Of a stretch of DNA of 64,000 nt, positions 25,224 to 36,637 are shown one piece after another. The stretch is from Medicago truncatula (taxonomy: Eukaryota; Streptophyta; Magnoliopsida; Fabales; Fabaceae), in assembly GCF_003473485.1 (NCBI RefSeq), contig NC_053045.1:51130494-51194493 (forward strand), given 5' to 3'. The notes under the pieces are model-generated. The model searched no databases and was not told the origin of the DNA. It was given only the letters and a program-made list of their open reading frames with translations. Position numbers and translations under genes: made by a program. Numbering within the stretch: position 1 is the stretch's first letter; each line of letters begins with the position of its first letter.

Positions 25224-28200
25224 TTATGACCAGATGGAAACAATTCCATTCCTGTCAGCTGAAGCTAGGGGTTTTCCCATTCCACTCCAACTACAACAGA
25301 GAACAGAAGAAGTATGCTCCTTCAGAGTACTGATTATTTCACCTTTAGATATTGACCATATATGGACAGATCCATCAGCAGACCCAGCGGCAACATGATT
25401 GTTGTCTGGACTGATACACGAGCGACTCCAATTAGAAGCCACTCTGTTAACTGTGGCTCGTAATGTGCCACAAACTTCCAGAGATCGCACATCAAACAAA
25501 TTGTGCAAATTATCCCTTCCACTGGTCAATGCAATATTTCCATTTCGAGAAAGGGATATTGACGTGACGGCGTGTGAATGTGCAGCAACCTCACTTAGCA
25601 GCCTTCCACTCTGAATGTCCCATAACCGAAGATTACCATCGACATGTCCAGAAAATATGGTCTGTCCATCTGTGCTGAAGCAAAGAGCATTGCAGTTGCT
25701 GGGAAACATGATTGTGTTTGTGCAGTAACCTTTCATCAAGTCCCAAACTTTTATAGTACGGTCGTAAGCTGCACTGACAACAAGACGACTCGAAACCTTG
25801 CTAACATCAACCGCACAAACTTTATCCGTGTGTCCAGTAAGGGTATGACGGACTCGACCTGAGCTAAGATCCCACACATACAAGTTGTTTGAGCTGCTTG
25901 CAGCAATAACAGATCGATTATCATTGGTGATAGTGAGATCCAATACTGAGCCAAGGCAGCCAGTAAGACTTGAACTTAACGATCCTGTATTTGTATCCCA
26001 CACTTTAACTGAACGATCCTGTCCCCCAGTAATCAATCTACTAGAATTGTACTCGAACAATAAGGAAGCACAACCTCCTTCATGTGCATTTAGCCTGTAT
26101 TTGCAATTGGAAGGGATGTTTGACTCTGAAAAGAATTCAGCACCTTCTTCACTTCGACGAACAATTCCATCTACTTGTTCCCTTGCAAGTTGTTCTAGAC
26201 CACTAGCCCTTAGCCGCTGAACCATGTCTTCATATAGTGCATTTGCCTAAAGAGATGGGAAATGTATTATTAGTTGAATTGGCAACATAAGTTGATATTT
26301 ACAATTATATGCAACTAGAACTTGTTCACATCACAGTCTAGTGAGGAATCTACATGTAAGAAATATAATGTACTAATGTAACTCACAGTGATTCAAATAT
26401 ATTATGCACTATGAGTTTTGAATAGAAAAAGTACTAACTAGTAATATTAAATGGAACAAGAATTTGTTCACAACACAGTCTCGTTAGGACTCTACATGTA
26501 AGAAATATAAACTACTAATGTAACTATCACAGTGATCCAAATATTATGCACCAGCCACCATGGGTTTTGAATAGAAAAACTACTAACTAGTAGGATTCAA
26601 ATTTCAAAATATAAAAAAATTAGAAGTACATCAAATCCAATGTTGGTGTGAAATTGCTGAGCAGGTAAATGACACTTGCCAGTGGCCGGCAAACTAAGCT
26701 TCAAGCTTGTAGGAGCTTCTCAAATAAGATAAAGAACCTTCTGAAAAAATTGAGGTACAAAAACTAATTTCTACCTACAGTCAAACAACTATCTATGACA
26801 AGACAAATAACCATTGCAAATTCATTTCAACTTTCTTCTCCTTTAAGTACTGATAAAAAAGTTCAATTAAACAGGCTCTAAGAGTATTTCCATCAAGATT
26901 GCACAACTTGCCAAAGCCAAATCCATTCACACGGAGAATGTATACAAAAACTAATATCTAGTTCCAAAAGTTGTATGCTGACCGAGAATATGAGATTGTA
27001 TTATACCTCATTTAGGCGTTCAGCATCCTTCATCTTTTCTAACATCAAGCGGTCAATCAACATCTTATTTTCAGCTTCAGCTTCATTAGCTTTAGTAGTC
27101 ATCTGCTCCAGTTGTGCTTTCAGTTCTGAATTCTCGCTGATAACTAATTCTACTTCATTAATCTTTTGTTCCAAATCCGTCTTTAATTGAGAGCACTCAT
27201 CCCTGCATTTTGCAACATTAATTTAAGTGAAAAAAGTTCATTTATCACAAACTAAAAAAATGTTGGTGGCTGTTACAACCGATGTTGTCAATCGAGAATA
27301 ACAGAAAATAGTGGATTTTTAAAATTCCGATACACAATAGTGCTATAGCCTATAGCACCACTATAGCCGCTGTTGGACAACATTTTTTACTAAATAGAGT
27401 TTCTTGGAACTATAGCGGTTTTTCCAAATTCTGCTATGGTAGAGCAGTGCTATAGCTGCTATTTAACAACATTGGTTACAACACAGAAGAAACATCAAGC
27501 AACCTCAATTCTGTCAACTCCTTCTGCATATCAGAAATCACATTTTCTTTCTCTTGAAGCGAAGCTTTTGAAACTCTAGACTCAGCTACTTCCACAACAA
27601 GTTGCTCGGATAACCGAGATTGAGCTTTATAGCATTGCTGAAGTTCCACTTCCAAATTCTCTGCTTTCTCTTTCCACTCAAAACCCTTCAACAACATAAA
27701 TACAACACTTTAATCAACAAAACAAAAATCCAATTGTAACACATAAACAACTATCCAAGCAACCAATTTAACTCCAATATCAAGCAACATTCTGAAACAT
27801 GACATCATCAAAAGCCAATAACTTTGTATGGTTAAGAATAGGTAAAATTGTACACAACTTATGAAACACAGACACACAGACACTGATAATAATTTGAGAA
27901 AATGACATAATTCAATGCGATCACAAAAGTCGTGTTGGAGACCACCAACACGTGTCAGACACAGACACACATTCAATCAGAAATGTCAGCGTTACAAAAG
28001 TTCAAAACTATTGACTATTAAGCATTCTATTGGAACCCATGATAAAAATCCCTAAAAAAAAGATGAAAATTGTTAATGAAAGGGTACGTACCTGAGAAAC
28101 GATGGGTCTAGAAAGTGCGAGAAAAGCAGGAGCATGAGCGCCTTCTTCGAGAAGATGGCGTTTCTTGAGAGCTTTCATAGCATAATTGATTGCATCAATC

Positions 28201-28235
28201 GCTACTTGTTCTTTCGGTCTTCCAGTTTTCACCAT
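25224..28235 (-). CDS. ATG16: Autophagy-related protein 16 (ATG16), WD40 form
   Basis: Four exons on the minus strand: 28235-28092, 27685-27504, 27202-27007 and 26246-25224, giving 514 residues, close to Arabidopsis ATG16. The N-terminus (AIDAINYAMKALKKRHLLEE, then HAPAFLALSRPIVSQ) is the ATG5-contacting part. Residues about 49-174 form a coiled coil (EWKEKAENLEVELQQCYKAQ onward) for dimerisation. From about residue 195 a WD40 propeller follows, with seven WD-type ends such as SVKVWDTNTG, TIKVWDLMKG, NLRLWDIQSG and SVHIWSISKG. ATG16 joins ATG12-ATG5 in the cytosol and directs ATG8 lipidation at the forming autophagosome. The whole propeller lies in one uninterrupted exon. Intron 2 holds a MITE. 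Confidence 0.95.
27278..27478. mobile_element. MITE in ATG16 intron 2
   Basis: The ends are inverted: AACCGATGTTGTCAATCGAG at the left and TTTAACAACATTGGTT at the right. The interior has repeated GCTATAG phrases (GTGCTATAGCC, ACTATAGCCGCTGTTG, ACTATAGCGG, GTGCTATAGCTGCTATTT), giving strong internal self-complementarity. No coding capacity. It lies between exons 2 and 3 and leaves both splice sites intact. Confidence 0.78.
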
Positions 28236-29150
28236 TATTGTTGTTGTGTTTGGTTTCAGAATTGATCCACTAACTTAATTGAATTAGGGTTCTGATGATT
28301 CGAATGATTTTCAGGTGGCGACTAGACAGACCGGTAAATAGGTCCCACATACAAATAAATAGATCATTTTTACCATGAATATTTAAAGAAAAAAGCCATT
28401 TATTCTGTCAAATTTTATTAGCGAGGGACCAAATTTAATAATAAATATAAAGATTAAATTGATAAAAAGTCGTTAAATATTAAAATTAAATCGATGGTAA
28501 ATGGCTGAAATATAGAGATCAACTTAATAATTTAATAGTGTTATTGACATTTTTGAAATGTTTATAATCGCATAAAAATATTTGAGAACGTTCTACAAAA
28601 TTAAAGACTAATTTAATAGTTTATTTGATTTATATTTATTTTCTTTGACGAAAAATAATATCTTGTTAACTCTTTAAAATTGTAAAATCAATCATCTTTA
28701 AAATAAAATCCAAGGAAATATAGTTTAGTTTTTTTTCTAGCAAATGTCTATAATTTACTTATGACGTTAATATTATTTCAAATAATTCTCAAATTTGTTA
28801 TCAGATTTTATCAAACAGATAGGTTTTATAATATTGTAAAGATAGATAACATTTGATGTAGTTGTTATAAACTTCAAATTTTATAATATTTCTTTTGTAT
28901 ATGTTGCATTTGATCTGCTAAAAAAATGAAAGATAAGACATAACAATTTTAGTTGTACAGTGTTTGATTTGTAAAATTGTTTTTGAAATATGACAAACTG
29001 AAGGCAAGGGACAAGACAAAAACATAATTTTTTGTGTCTCACTAAACCACGACACAAGTTTTTGTCCCAAATGCAAGTTATCTAAATACAAAAATAACTT
29101 ATTGTCCACTAAATATCGTATAAGACAAAAAATTATTCAATACCATAAAA
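28236..29150. other. Upstream flank of ATG16 and AT-rich spacer
   Basis: The ATG16 5' leader and promoter must lie in the first few hundred bases; no certain TATA box was seen. The rest is AT-rich, with a phrase AGGGACCAAATTTAATAATA of a common plant repeat type. No gene was recognised. Confidence 0.45.
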
Positions 29151-29157
29151 GTTTATC

Positions 29158-29530
29158 ATGTGTTGCTCTTCCTTGTATTGTGTTGTTCTGTCCATTATAT
29201 ATTGTTTAACAAATCAAACGGAGGATATTGATCATCTCTTTCTCTCTTGCAAATTTTTCCGAATAATCTGGCTTGGTATCTCTAATTGGCTTGGTTTTAA
29301 TACGGTACACCCTGCTCATGTTGTAGAACACTTTCATCAATTTGAATATTTAGGTGGGTTCTCAAAAAACATTCGCGCTACTTTTCAACTCATTTAGTTA
29401 ATAACTGTATGGGTGATTTGGTGCGAAAATGCGGTCTTTCGTGAAAAAGAGGTTCGCTACAATATCTTCCAGACAAAATTAAGCTATAATCTTATTGGTG
29501 GTTGAAAGCAAATAAAATTAATTTTGTTTT
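29158..29530 (+). mobile_element. LINE remnant, reverse-transcriptase zinc-binding region
   Basis: Plus-strand translation gives EDIDHLFLSCKFFRIIWLGI, the conserved C-terminal zinc-binding segment of plant non-LTR reverse transcriptases, followed after a stop by a VWVIWCENAVF and NIFQTKLSYNLIGG-like segment. Stops break it. It is a dead fragment. Confidence 0.75.
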
Positions 29531-30110
29531 TAACAATATGTGGTCGTAAACTGTGACAGAGCTCTGCTTAATCAGCTCCTTGATGTCTTGAATCAAAACA
29601 TCATAAACATAGAATTTGAAGAAGGGACCTTTAACGAGGTTAATGCAGTGAAGAGAAACAGGGTAGCAAACTAGATTGGTGATTTCCAAATCTTTGGCTA
29701 GCAAGAGTCCCTTGTAGATTAAAAACTGGAGTTCCTATTTCTCCATGCCCACCAAAGCGTGGCAGCGAACAAGAAATAAGAGTTGGTGCCCGTGCATCCA
29801 ACCTTAAGCCAATCATGCACAACAATGTTAGAGAAGAAGTTTTGGTCGTCAAAACTGAAGTGGTGCCATATGCTTAGAGAAAGATTACAATCACACAATG
29901 AAAAAAAGTCTCCTCCTCTAAGCCACATCTATAACAAATAGTTGCCTGAGCAAAATACTATGATTAAGCAGGGATAGCGTAGGTACAGACAACCAATTAA
30001 GAAATTTAATTTTCTTCGGAAGCTATAATTTTCAAATCCAAGACCAAAAACGAGAAGGGTTATAAGCGATGGCCAAGAAATACGTTATTTCAAACACATA
30101 AATAGTTATT
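29490..30110 (-). mobile_element. Second LINE remnant, opposite strand
   Basis: Minus-strand translation shows a degraded zinc-binding region (RRKLNFLIGCLYLRYPCL, then SLSIWHHFSFDDQ and FAATLWWAWRNRNSSF) followed by a frameshifted RNase H-like start. Several stops and frame changes are present. It lies tail to tail with the plus-strand LINE remnant. Confidence 0.68.
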
Positions 30111-30144
30111 TGTATTTGGCATTAATTTTTTTAGAATGTGCTTC

Positions 30145-30308
30145 TGCGTAACTTTAAGGTTTCTCGAATGTGCAATTTTCACCAATTTTTTTTTTAACAA
30201 AAACTTTTACTTAGGCCATGTTTTGATAAACATCTTAATTATGTATTTGTAGTGTAATATAAGTGTAGTATGTATTAGCTTCTTCTGTTTTTTTTTTTAC
30301 TAACTTTA
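30145..30308 (+). repeat. Left copy (R1) of a 163-bp direct repeat bracketing the Helitron block
   Basis: Nearly identical to 39382-39543. Both start TGCGTAACTTTAAGGTTTCT and end TTTTTACTAACTTTA, with about one substitution and a few single-base indels. R1 ends exactly where the Helitron 3' terminus begins. Confidence 0.92.
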
Positions 30309-30335
30309 CTAGATCGTCCATCTGTGCTACCGCAC
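30309..30335 (-). other. Helitron 3' terminus with hairpin
   Basis: The reverse complement reads GTGCGGTAGCAC, then AGATGGACGATCTAG. It is a 4-bp stem with a 4-base loop followed by the terminal CTAG, matching the CTRR rule for rolling-circle Helitrons. The stem is shorter than in many families. Confidence 0.8.
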
Positions 30336-30359
30336 TAGTCATAAAATGTTAAAACATAT

Positions 30360-31075
30360 GAAATTGTTCATAAAATATCTATAATTTATGTGGTAAGGAA
30401 CGTTGGACGCCTATAATATAATAGAATGGTTATATAATTTATGGAGTCTGTTTAGAAGTGTAATAGCATCAGCCAAAAAACTACAATACACACATAAAAT
30501 TGATCAAATTGTCTGTCAATGTTGATGTAGATAAGTTTAATATGCCTCAAGAAGCTTAAATATTCATACAATTTTAGTTGAATAAAATAGGAAACTTCAA
30601 ATGTATCAGAAACTACTACACATTTCACATAATGATAAAAAGAGTTGATTCTATTGACCCAAAAAAGGTTCACTCCAGAAAAAGGAAAAAAGATGCAGTA
30701 GATAGTTGATGCTGCCAGCAAAAGTGCACCAGACAAATGAGAGGTTCGCTGTGCAACAACCTGAAACAAATAATTCGCGTTTGACATTCAAGATATATGT
30801 GCTAGTATAGCTTCAGACGCAAATAGTTCAACATAGGAAACTTGGTTAATCTATGTAAACATACCAGGTGGGATGACTTCATTTTCAAACCAGCAACAGA
30901 ATGTAGCTGCTATTAATGTATGGTAATAATGCAAAATGTAACCTGGAAAGTTGGATCAGATTCAGTACAAAAAAATCAGCTTAACTTTATGTTAGAGATA
31001 TTCAAAATCTGTATTATGTTGAATATGATATAAACACAAACCTGACAGTCCTCTAATGCTACTATTTGGGAATTG
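30360..31075 (-). other. Helitron 3' segment, possible captured exon fragments
   Basis: Between the truncated helicase end and the Helitron terminus lies about 700 bp with splice-like signals on the minus strand. There is an acceptor TTTGTTTCAG before GTTGTTGCACAGCG (about 30762) and a donor CACCTG-GTATGT (about 30865). A 111-codon frame begins near this acceptor with VVAQRTSHLSGALLLAA. I do not recognise the protein. Helitrons often carry host gene pieces, so capture is possible, but chance is not excluded. Confidence 0.3.
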
Positions 31076-31084
31076 TAAATACTG

Positions 31085-33972
31085 TCATTGGCTCTTGTTT
31101 ATAGTCATAGCGAACGAAACTGAAATTGGGAATTGCTTGTGTTGAAACTTGAATGGAATCCTTGTATCAGAAGGTGTCAATGACAATCTAGGCATGTATA
31201 CTATATCCCCAATATTACTTCCTGTAATAACCTTGGCCTCAAGCACGTATCTGCCCATCTTAGTAACTATCAAACGCGTTCCATTGCATAGGCCTGCCAT
31301 CGGGTCTAAATTCCTTAACAACATAATAGGGACTCCAACTTTCAACTTAATTTTATGATTTGGAATGCTAGATGCAGTTATTGTGTTTAAAAATTTAGGT
31401 GTGTGAATGTCATCGGGCCTAGTTGCTGATGAATTGGTTGAAAGTGGAGAATCACAACTCAGATAAGTTTTTTCCTCCCCAGGAATCAAAGACATAACAT
31501 ACTCATTAATTTCTTCAACAGTGGAATTTTTTGGAGTTAATATGGCTCTATCTTGGAAAAAAGATGGATCGTGCATTTCATCTAGAAGTGATGGATAAAT
31601 CTCATTAACAATAGCAGCGATATGATCACCTGAGCTTCGAATAAAAAGGTCCTCTGGAATTTCTATATTAATATCTTCATCATTGGCAACACCAACAGTA
31701 CCACCTCCGATACCCAACACCCATTCACTAAACTACTTTCTTTCGTTAATATCAGAACTTGAAGAACCATGTAAAAGGCGCATGTTATTTGACAATGTTA
31801 ATACCTCGCAGAACTGCCATAAATATGAAGAGTTGATGCTTGCATTTACAACCTCTTGTCTATTTGCTTTAGGCATGACTGGGAGTACTTGACGGAAATC
31901 GCCACCAAGTACCACAACCTTCCCTCCAAAAGGGATATATGTCCGGCCGTTATTATGGACACGAAGAATTTCTCTCAAACTACGGTCCAGCGCCTCAAAA
32001 TAGTGTTTATGCATCACAGGTGTTTCATCCTATATAATAAGTTTTGCCTTACAAACCAACTCAGCTAATGGGCTTTTTGGATGTATCCCACATGTTGATA
32101 TTTCATTGACAATTATAGGAATACCAAACCTTGAATGTGTCGTTCTTCCACCAGGTATAAGCAAGGCAGCGATTCCGCTAGACGCAACCGTTAATACGAT
32201 TTCCTTCCTAGAGCGTATTGCAGAAGACAATGCTCTCCAAATAAATGTCTTGCATGTCCCACCGTAACTGTAAAGAAAGAAAATATCAGGAAGGTTAGCA
32301 TCTACTCGGGAAATAATTTTGTCATACACACCTCTTTGTTCCGTCGTCATAGTAGACATTAGTTGATTATGTTCAATCTCCAGCATATTCTGGTTGTAGT
32401 TCATCTCATCATATATCAACCTGTTGCAGGACTCATGTATAAGGGATATGTCCGTCCGAGGCATGGTTGGGTAGTCTTCTTTCAAACTCTTTCCATGGCT
32501 GTGCAACAATCTTTCTATTTCAGCTAGTGTGTAACTTTTAAGTTGATCATCATCCAACACCAAATCTGGACGCAAAAATTAAAGAATAAGTAAAAAATAG
32601 AACGTGCATTTTGTTGAACAATTGTGTTTATTATATACAGCACAGTGGATCAAATGTATATGTATCAAAACATAAATTGCCAAAAAGTATGGTATCTTAC
32701 ACAGGATGAATAAACAAAAATATTGGCTAAATCTATATTGGCATTCATCAAACGTTATAATGCACTATAACATGATAAAAACAAACACAAACAAATTAGG
32801 AGTATTACAGAATGTTAATCTAATCATCAAAGCTAAAAATTGCTTGAAACATAACTACCTGGAACACGCATTGCCCTTCTCTGTCGATGTAGCATATCAT
32901 CACTCACATTCTGCCATGTCTTGTTCCAGACGACCTCTGGTTGAGAAAATTGGTTTGATACCAACAATTGGACAAATAAACTGCGCATGTAACTGACAGT
33001 TCCCCAAATAGAAGCTTGGTTAATTGCGTTTATAAACTCTTTATCATCATCTATTAAGTCTAATGCAAAACATGCATCCTTAAATGTGTTATACTTTTTT
33101 CCACTGACCGTGTAAATGTCATTATAGCAAGATGGACCCTTCACAAAGTTAAGTAAAAGTCGGAGATAAAAAATTTCGCCACTTCCTGGAGGGAAAAAAT
33201 GTATTCGTCCAACTGAAATTCCTGGAGGGACCATCTACGCTCTGAAGCCTTCCGAACAAATTTCATCGAAAACTCACCATAGGTCAAATCCTTGGCTTCA
33301 GTATACTTTATGTTTGCCTCAAACCATGCCAAGAATTTAGTGTCACGAATATGGGGTTTCTGTATGACATCTTCAAGATTTTCATGGTCTTCGAAAACAA
33401 CAGGCTCTTCGCCTTCAAGATGGAAACTAAGGCGCTCAACGGAAGGCTCTCTATAATTAATATGAAATGACCCTTGTTTACGTACTTAAACAAATATTTA
33501 ATTGACCTAGACTGATTGCACCATTCAACATTTATGTGGGCATTATACTTCAGGAGTAAAAGACGGTTATAAGGCACTACATATCTGTTGTCAACAAATG
33601 ACTCCCCATTTTGGATAAAATCACCGTTGTTTCTCCTTCGGTAAACTGGGTAACCATCAGAATCAATAACGGTACTGAATGTATTTTTTTGGAAAATGTT
33701 TGGTGCATTTTTTATTAAGCATGCATGGTGATTTAGTGTTTTGTGGACCGCAAGGACCATGTATCATGAGGGATGCAACAATGTCGTACAACCTTGGGTC
33801 ACGATTTTTGTATGGAATTTCTGCAGATATAATCTTGTCGATCTGATTAGGATGCTTGCATCGGGACTCAGGTCGCAAGAAAACTAATATGTGAGCATGT
33901 GGTAGGCCGCGCTTCTGAAACTCAATGGTATATATTACTGCACATAAATATGCCTAGTAAGTGAACAAACAT

Positions 33973-34005
<33 letters not shown>

Positions 34006-36561
34006 ACTAAATTTAATAATAATTCACAAAAAATAAGCACAATATATCTGCTTTAACCTTCCCAAAAATCTTCCCCTTTTTAATATACTTTATGAGATGA
34101 TCCAACTTTATTTTGAAAAGACAACTGACCAAATTAGGTCGATCTTCCAGTTTAAGATTATGTTTCTTAAGAAAGTCAACTAACTCTGGCCATTTATGGT
34201 TGCACGTAAAAGTGATGAACAAATCAGGGTAACCAACCTAACCACATATTGCCATGGCATCTTGATAATTATGTATCATGTAACGTGCCACCCCGAACAA
34301 TTTTGACGGCAATACCACTCGCTTTCCTGCACTGGCTGGACTGGTCTCACCTCTAAGAACAGCTTCTGTGAGTCTCTTGTACAAATCAGCTCTCACCTCT
34401 TTTTGATGATTTCGATACCACATCAATCGCCATGAATCTATCATTCTGAATGCATCGACTAAAAATTGTTGGAACAAACGCCTGACATATAATAAATGTG
34501 ATTGGTATATATCTCTGTGTTGAATCTTGTAAGCAAACCACTCTTTCATCGAAACAAATACTCACTTAATAGGTTTCGTTTTAGGTTTGTCTGTAAACCT
34601 GATGCCTCTTCGAAACCCATCTTATCCTCTTGAAAAAATTAAAGGGTATTGCAATGGCAAATAAGACATTTAAAAAACATAAATACGCTTATGAAGACCT
34701 GACCTCTCCTCAACAACTACATCCCTTTCGAAATCTGCGGCGTCATAATCACCTACGACCAATGCTGCAACTTCTGAAGCTGTAGGCAAGTTGTAACGCC
34801 TACCATCATAACCCCTCTTTCCCAGAATTCATAATTTAATTTGAGGAGCATTGTCTTCTAATAATGTGTCCCTGACCATCCTATATGACTTTACAAACGA
34901 ATTCGAGTTGTATAAGATATGTCGTAGCTCTTTGATGATAGTTTTCTTAATCGATTTCTTGTCATCTTCCATTCTGCACATTCAATTACACAATATTAAA
35001 TACATCATAGCCAATATACGTTAAGGTACATCATTGTGGAACCTGCTGCACAATTTAGTAATGACATAACTATATATAATATGATATGTACCTGACTGAT
35101 AGCATACAGTTGGAAAGCTCGTTGTCCGTATCATAGATATACAACTGAGTGAACCTCGGATGATCACCATGTTTGGGCAGTAGGCTCCCGATTTGGTGGT
35201 AATTCTCTCCATTCAAAACGAAAACAGGTGGTGCATTACCATTGTTGTTGGTGCTGTCAATATTGGCTCCCATAGATGTAAAAGCGAACATGCTATTGAA
35301 CGACCTTATATTCTCCATAAATATTTTGCTTTTCTTGTCGTTATTGTGGTATAAATCGTACAATCTTCAAGGAAGACGTTTGAATGGTGCTATTTCTATT
35401 ATTCCTTGCATACAACACAATGAAAATTCTGGATTCGATGTATCAGTGTGTTTTGATACCCTTTCCTCGTACCACATAATTGCACCACACCATGGACAGA
35501 TAAAACGCAGCTCTCCAACGCTATAGTAATCTGCAAGTAAATCACAATATTTTCCAACATGCCTTTACATAACTGAAGCTTGATATTAGCATATTAGCTT
35601 GCTGCACGACATTGGTGTTTAGTCTTTTGGTTGATATTAAATTTCTGCTAACCTGTGTCATTTGCACCATCCGTCACATCTTCCTCTTCGTCATTATCTG
35701 TCAATAAGTCAAGTGCATAGAAAGTTAAATCATGTTCAATTCAACAAAGTCTTGGTCAGTAGTAATAATACGCAATGAAAAGTGATTATAATACGCATAC
35801 CTAACTCATGAAAGGGAACATCACCCCTTTCATTGTTCTGATAGCACTTTGTTTCGAAATCTTCATCCATGTTAGCACTTAATCCATTATCCACAGTTGC
35901 TGGTATATTGTCTTCTACGTCTGAAATTACATAATTGATATTCCTATCACAGTCTGGATATAACTGGTGCATATATTTTGTCACGAAATAAAATGTATTC
36001 ATAGTTTGATATAATTTTTAAATCTTATATATATTACCAGATGCATTCTCAGGTATCTCTGAAACTTCCCCATTCTCATTGCACTCCGTATCAAGGTCCA
36101 TCTCTTGAATGGAAACACGTCTATCACGAAGTTCTCCAACTTTTATTACACAAAAATAGATAGAAATAATTACAATTAGAAATCTGACTCGAAAACATAT
36201 AACTGTGAAAAATTACACACAATATGCAACCCACTGATGTTTTAGCTTACCTTGCGTATTATGAGGAACTTCATTCTCTTTCCCACGTTCAGAGACATAT
36301 TCCGTTGATACATTGTTTTCTTTTAGTTGTTCTGAATTTTCCTTACCATATAAACCACCTCCTTTATGTTTTAGAATGTGTTTCCCAGGTTTTGCAGGCA
36401 TGAGCTTCCGAAACGCAACACCACCTGAAATGTAATGTTAATCAGAGGATTCATGAAACTAAAAGAATTACAATTAATAATAGTTAGCAAGTGATACCGT
36501 TTGTTATGTCAGACAAAGGGTTATGCCCATTGTTAACCTTGTGCCTCTTGTTGGAGTTCAT
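31085..36561 (-). pseudogene. Broken Helitron Rep/PIF1-like helicase gene
   Basis: The start at 36561 (MNSNKRHKVNNGHNPLSDIT) is followed by several short N-terminal exons. Next come an SMFAFTSMG...LIGSLLP-like segment (about 35100-35360, here GSLLPKHG), the Helitron-like N domain (VRRLFQQFLVDAFRMID; PDLFITFTCNHKWPEL) and the HUH relaxase core (GLPHAHILVF) after an intron at about 33940-34010. The PIF1 helicase follows (EQRGVYDKII, GRTTHSRFGIP, VVLGGDFRQVLPV, MTINKSQ). It is dead: TAG replaces a normal tryptophan codon after MAICG and after CKAKLII, another stop follows DINERK, and there are frameshifts around 33240-33730. The Walker A loop reads GGTCKT where GGTGKT is expected. The frame stops right after MTINKSQ, so the last helicase motif is missing. 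Confidence 0.88.
33983..34004. repeat. (AT)11 microsatellite in a Helitron intron
   Basis: Uninterrupted AT dinucleotides between the Rep N-terminal exon and the HUH exon. Confidence 0.95.
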
Positions 36562-36637
36562 TTTGATGCAGTCAGATAGATGGGATAAGCACAATGGAAA
36601 TAAAGGAAACTTCAATGGTTTAGATCTAAACGAAAAC

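Noticed and set aside
25399-26220. Plus-strand open frames across the ATG16 propeller
   Set aside because: They are antisense shadows of the minus-strand WD40 exon.
29158-29397. 79-codon open frame as a host gene
   Set aside because: Its sequence is the zinc-binding tail of a LINE reverse transcriptase, broken soon after.
30452-30787. 111-codon open frame as a gene
   Set aside because: Only the first part has a protein-like sequence; the rest reads like translated AT-rich DNA. It is kept only as a possible captured fragment.
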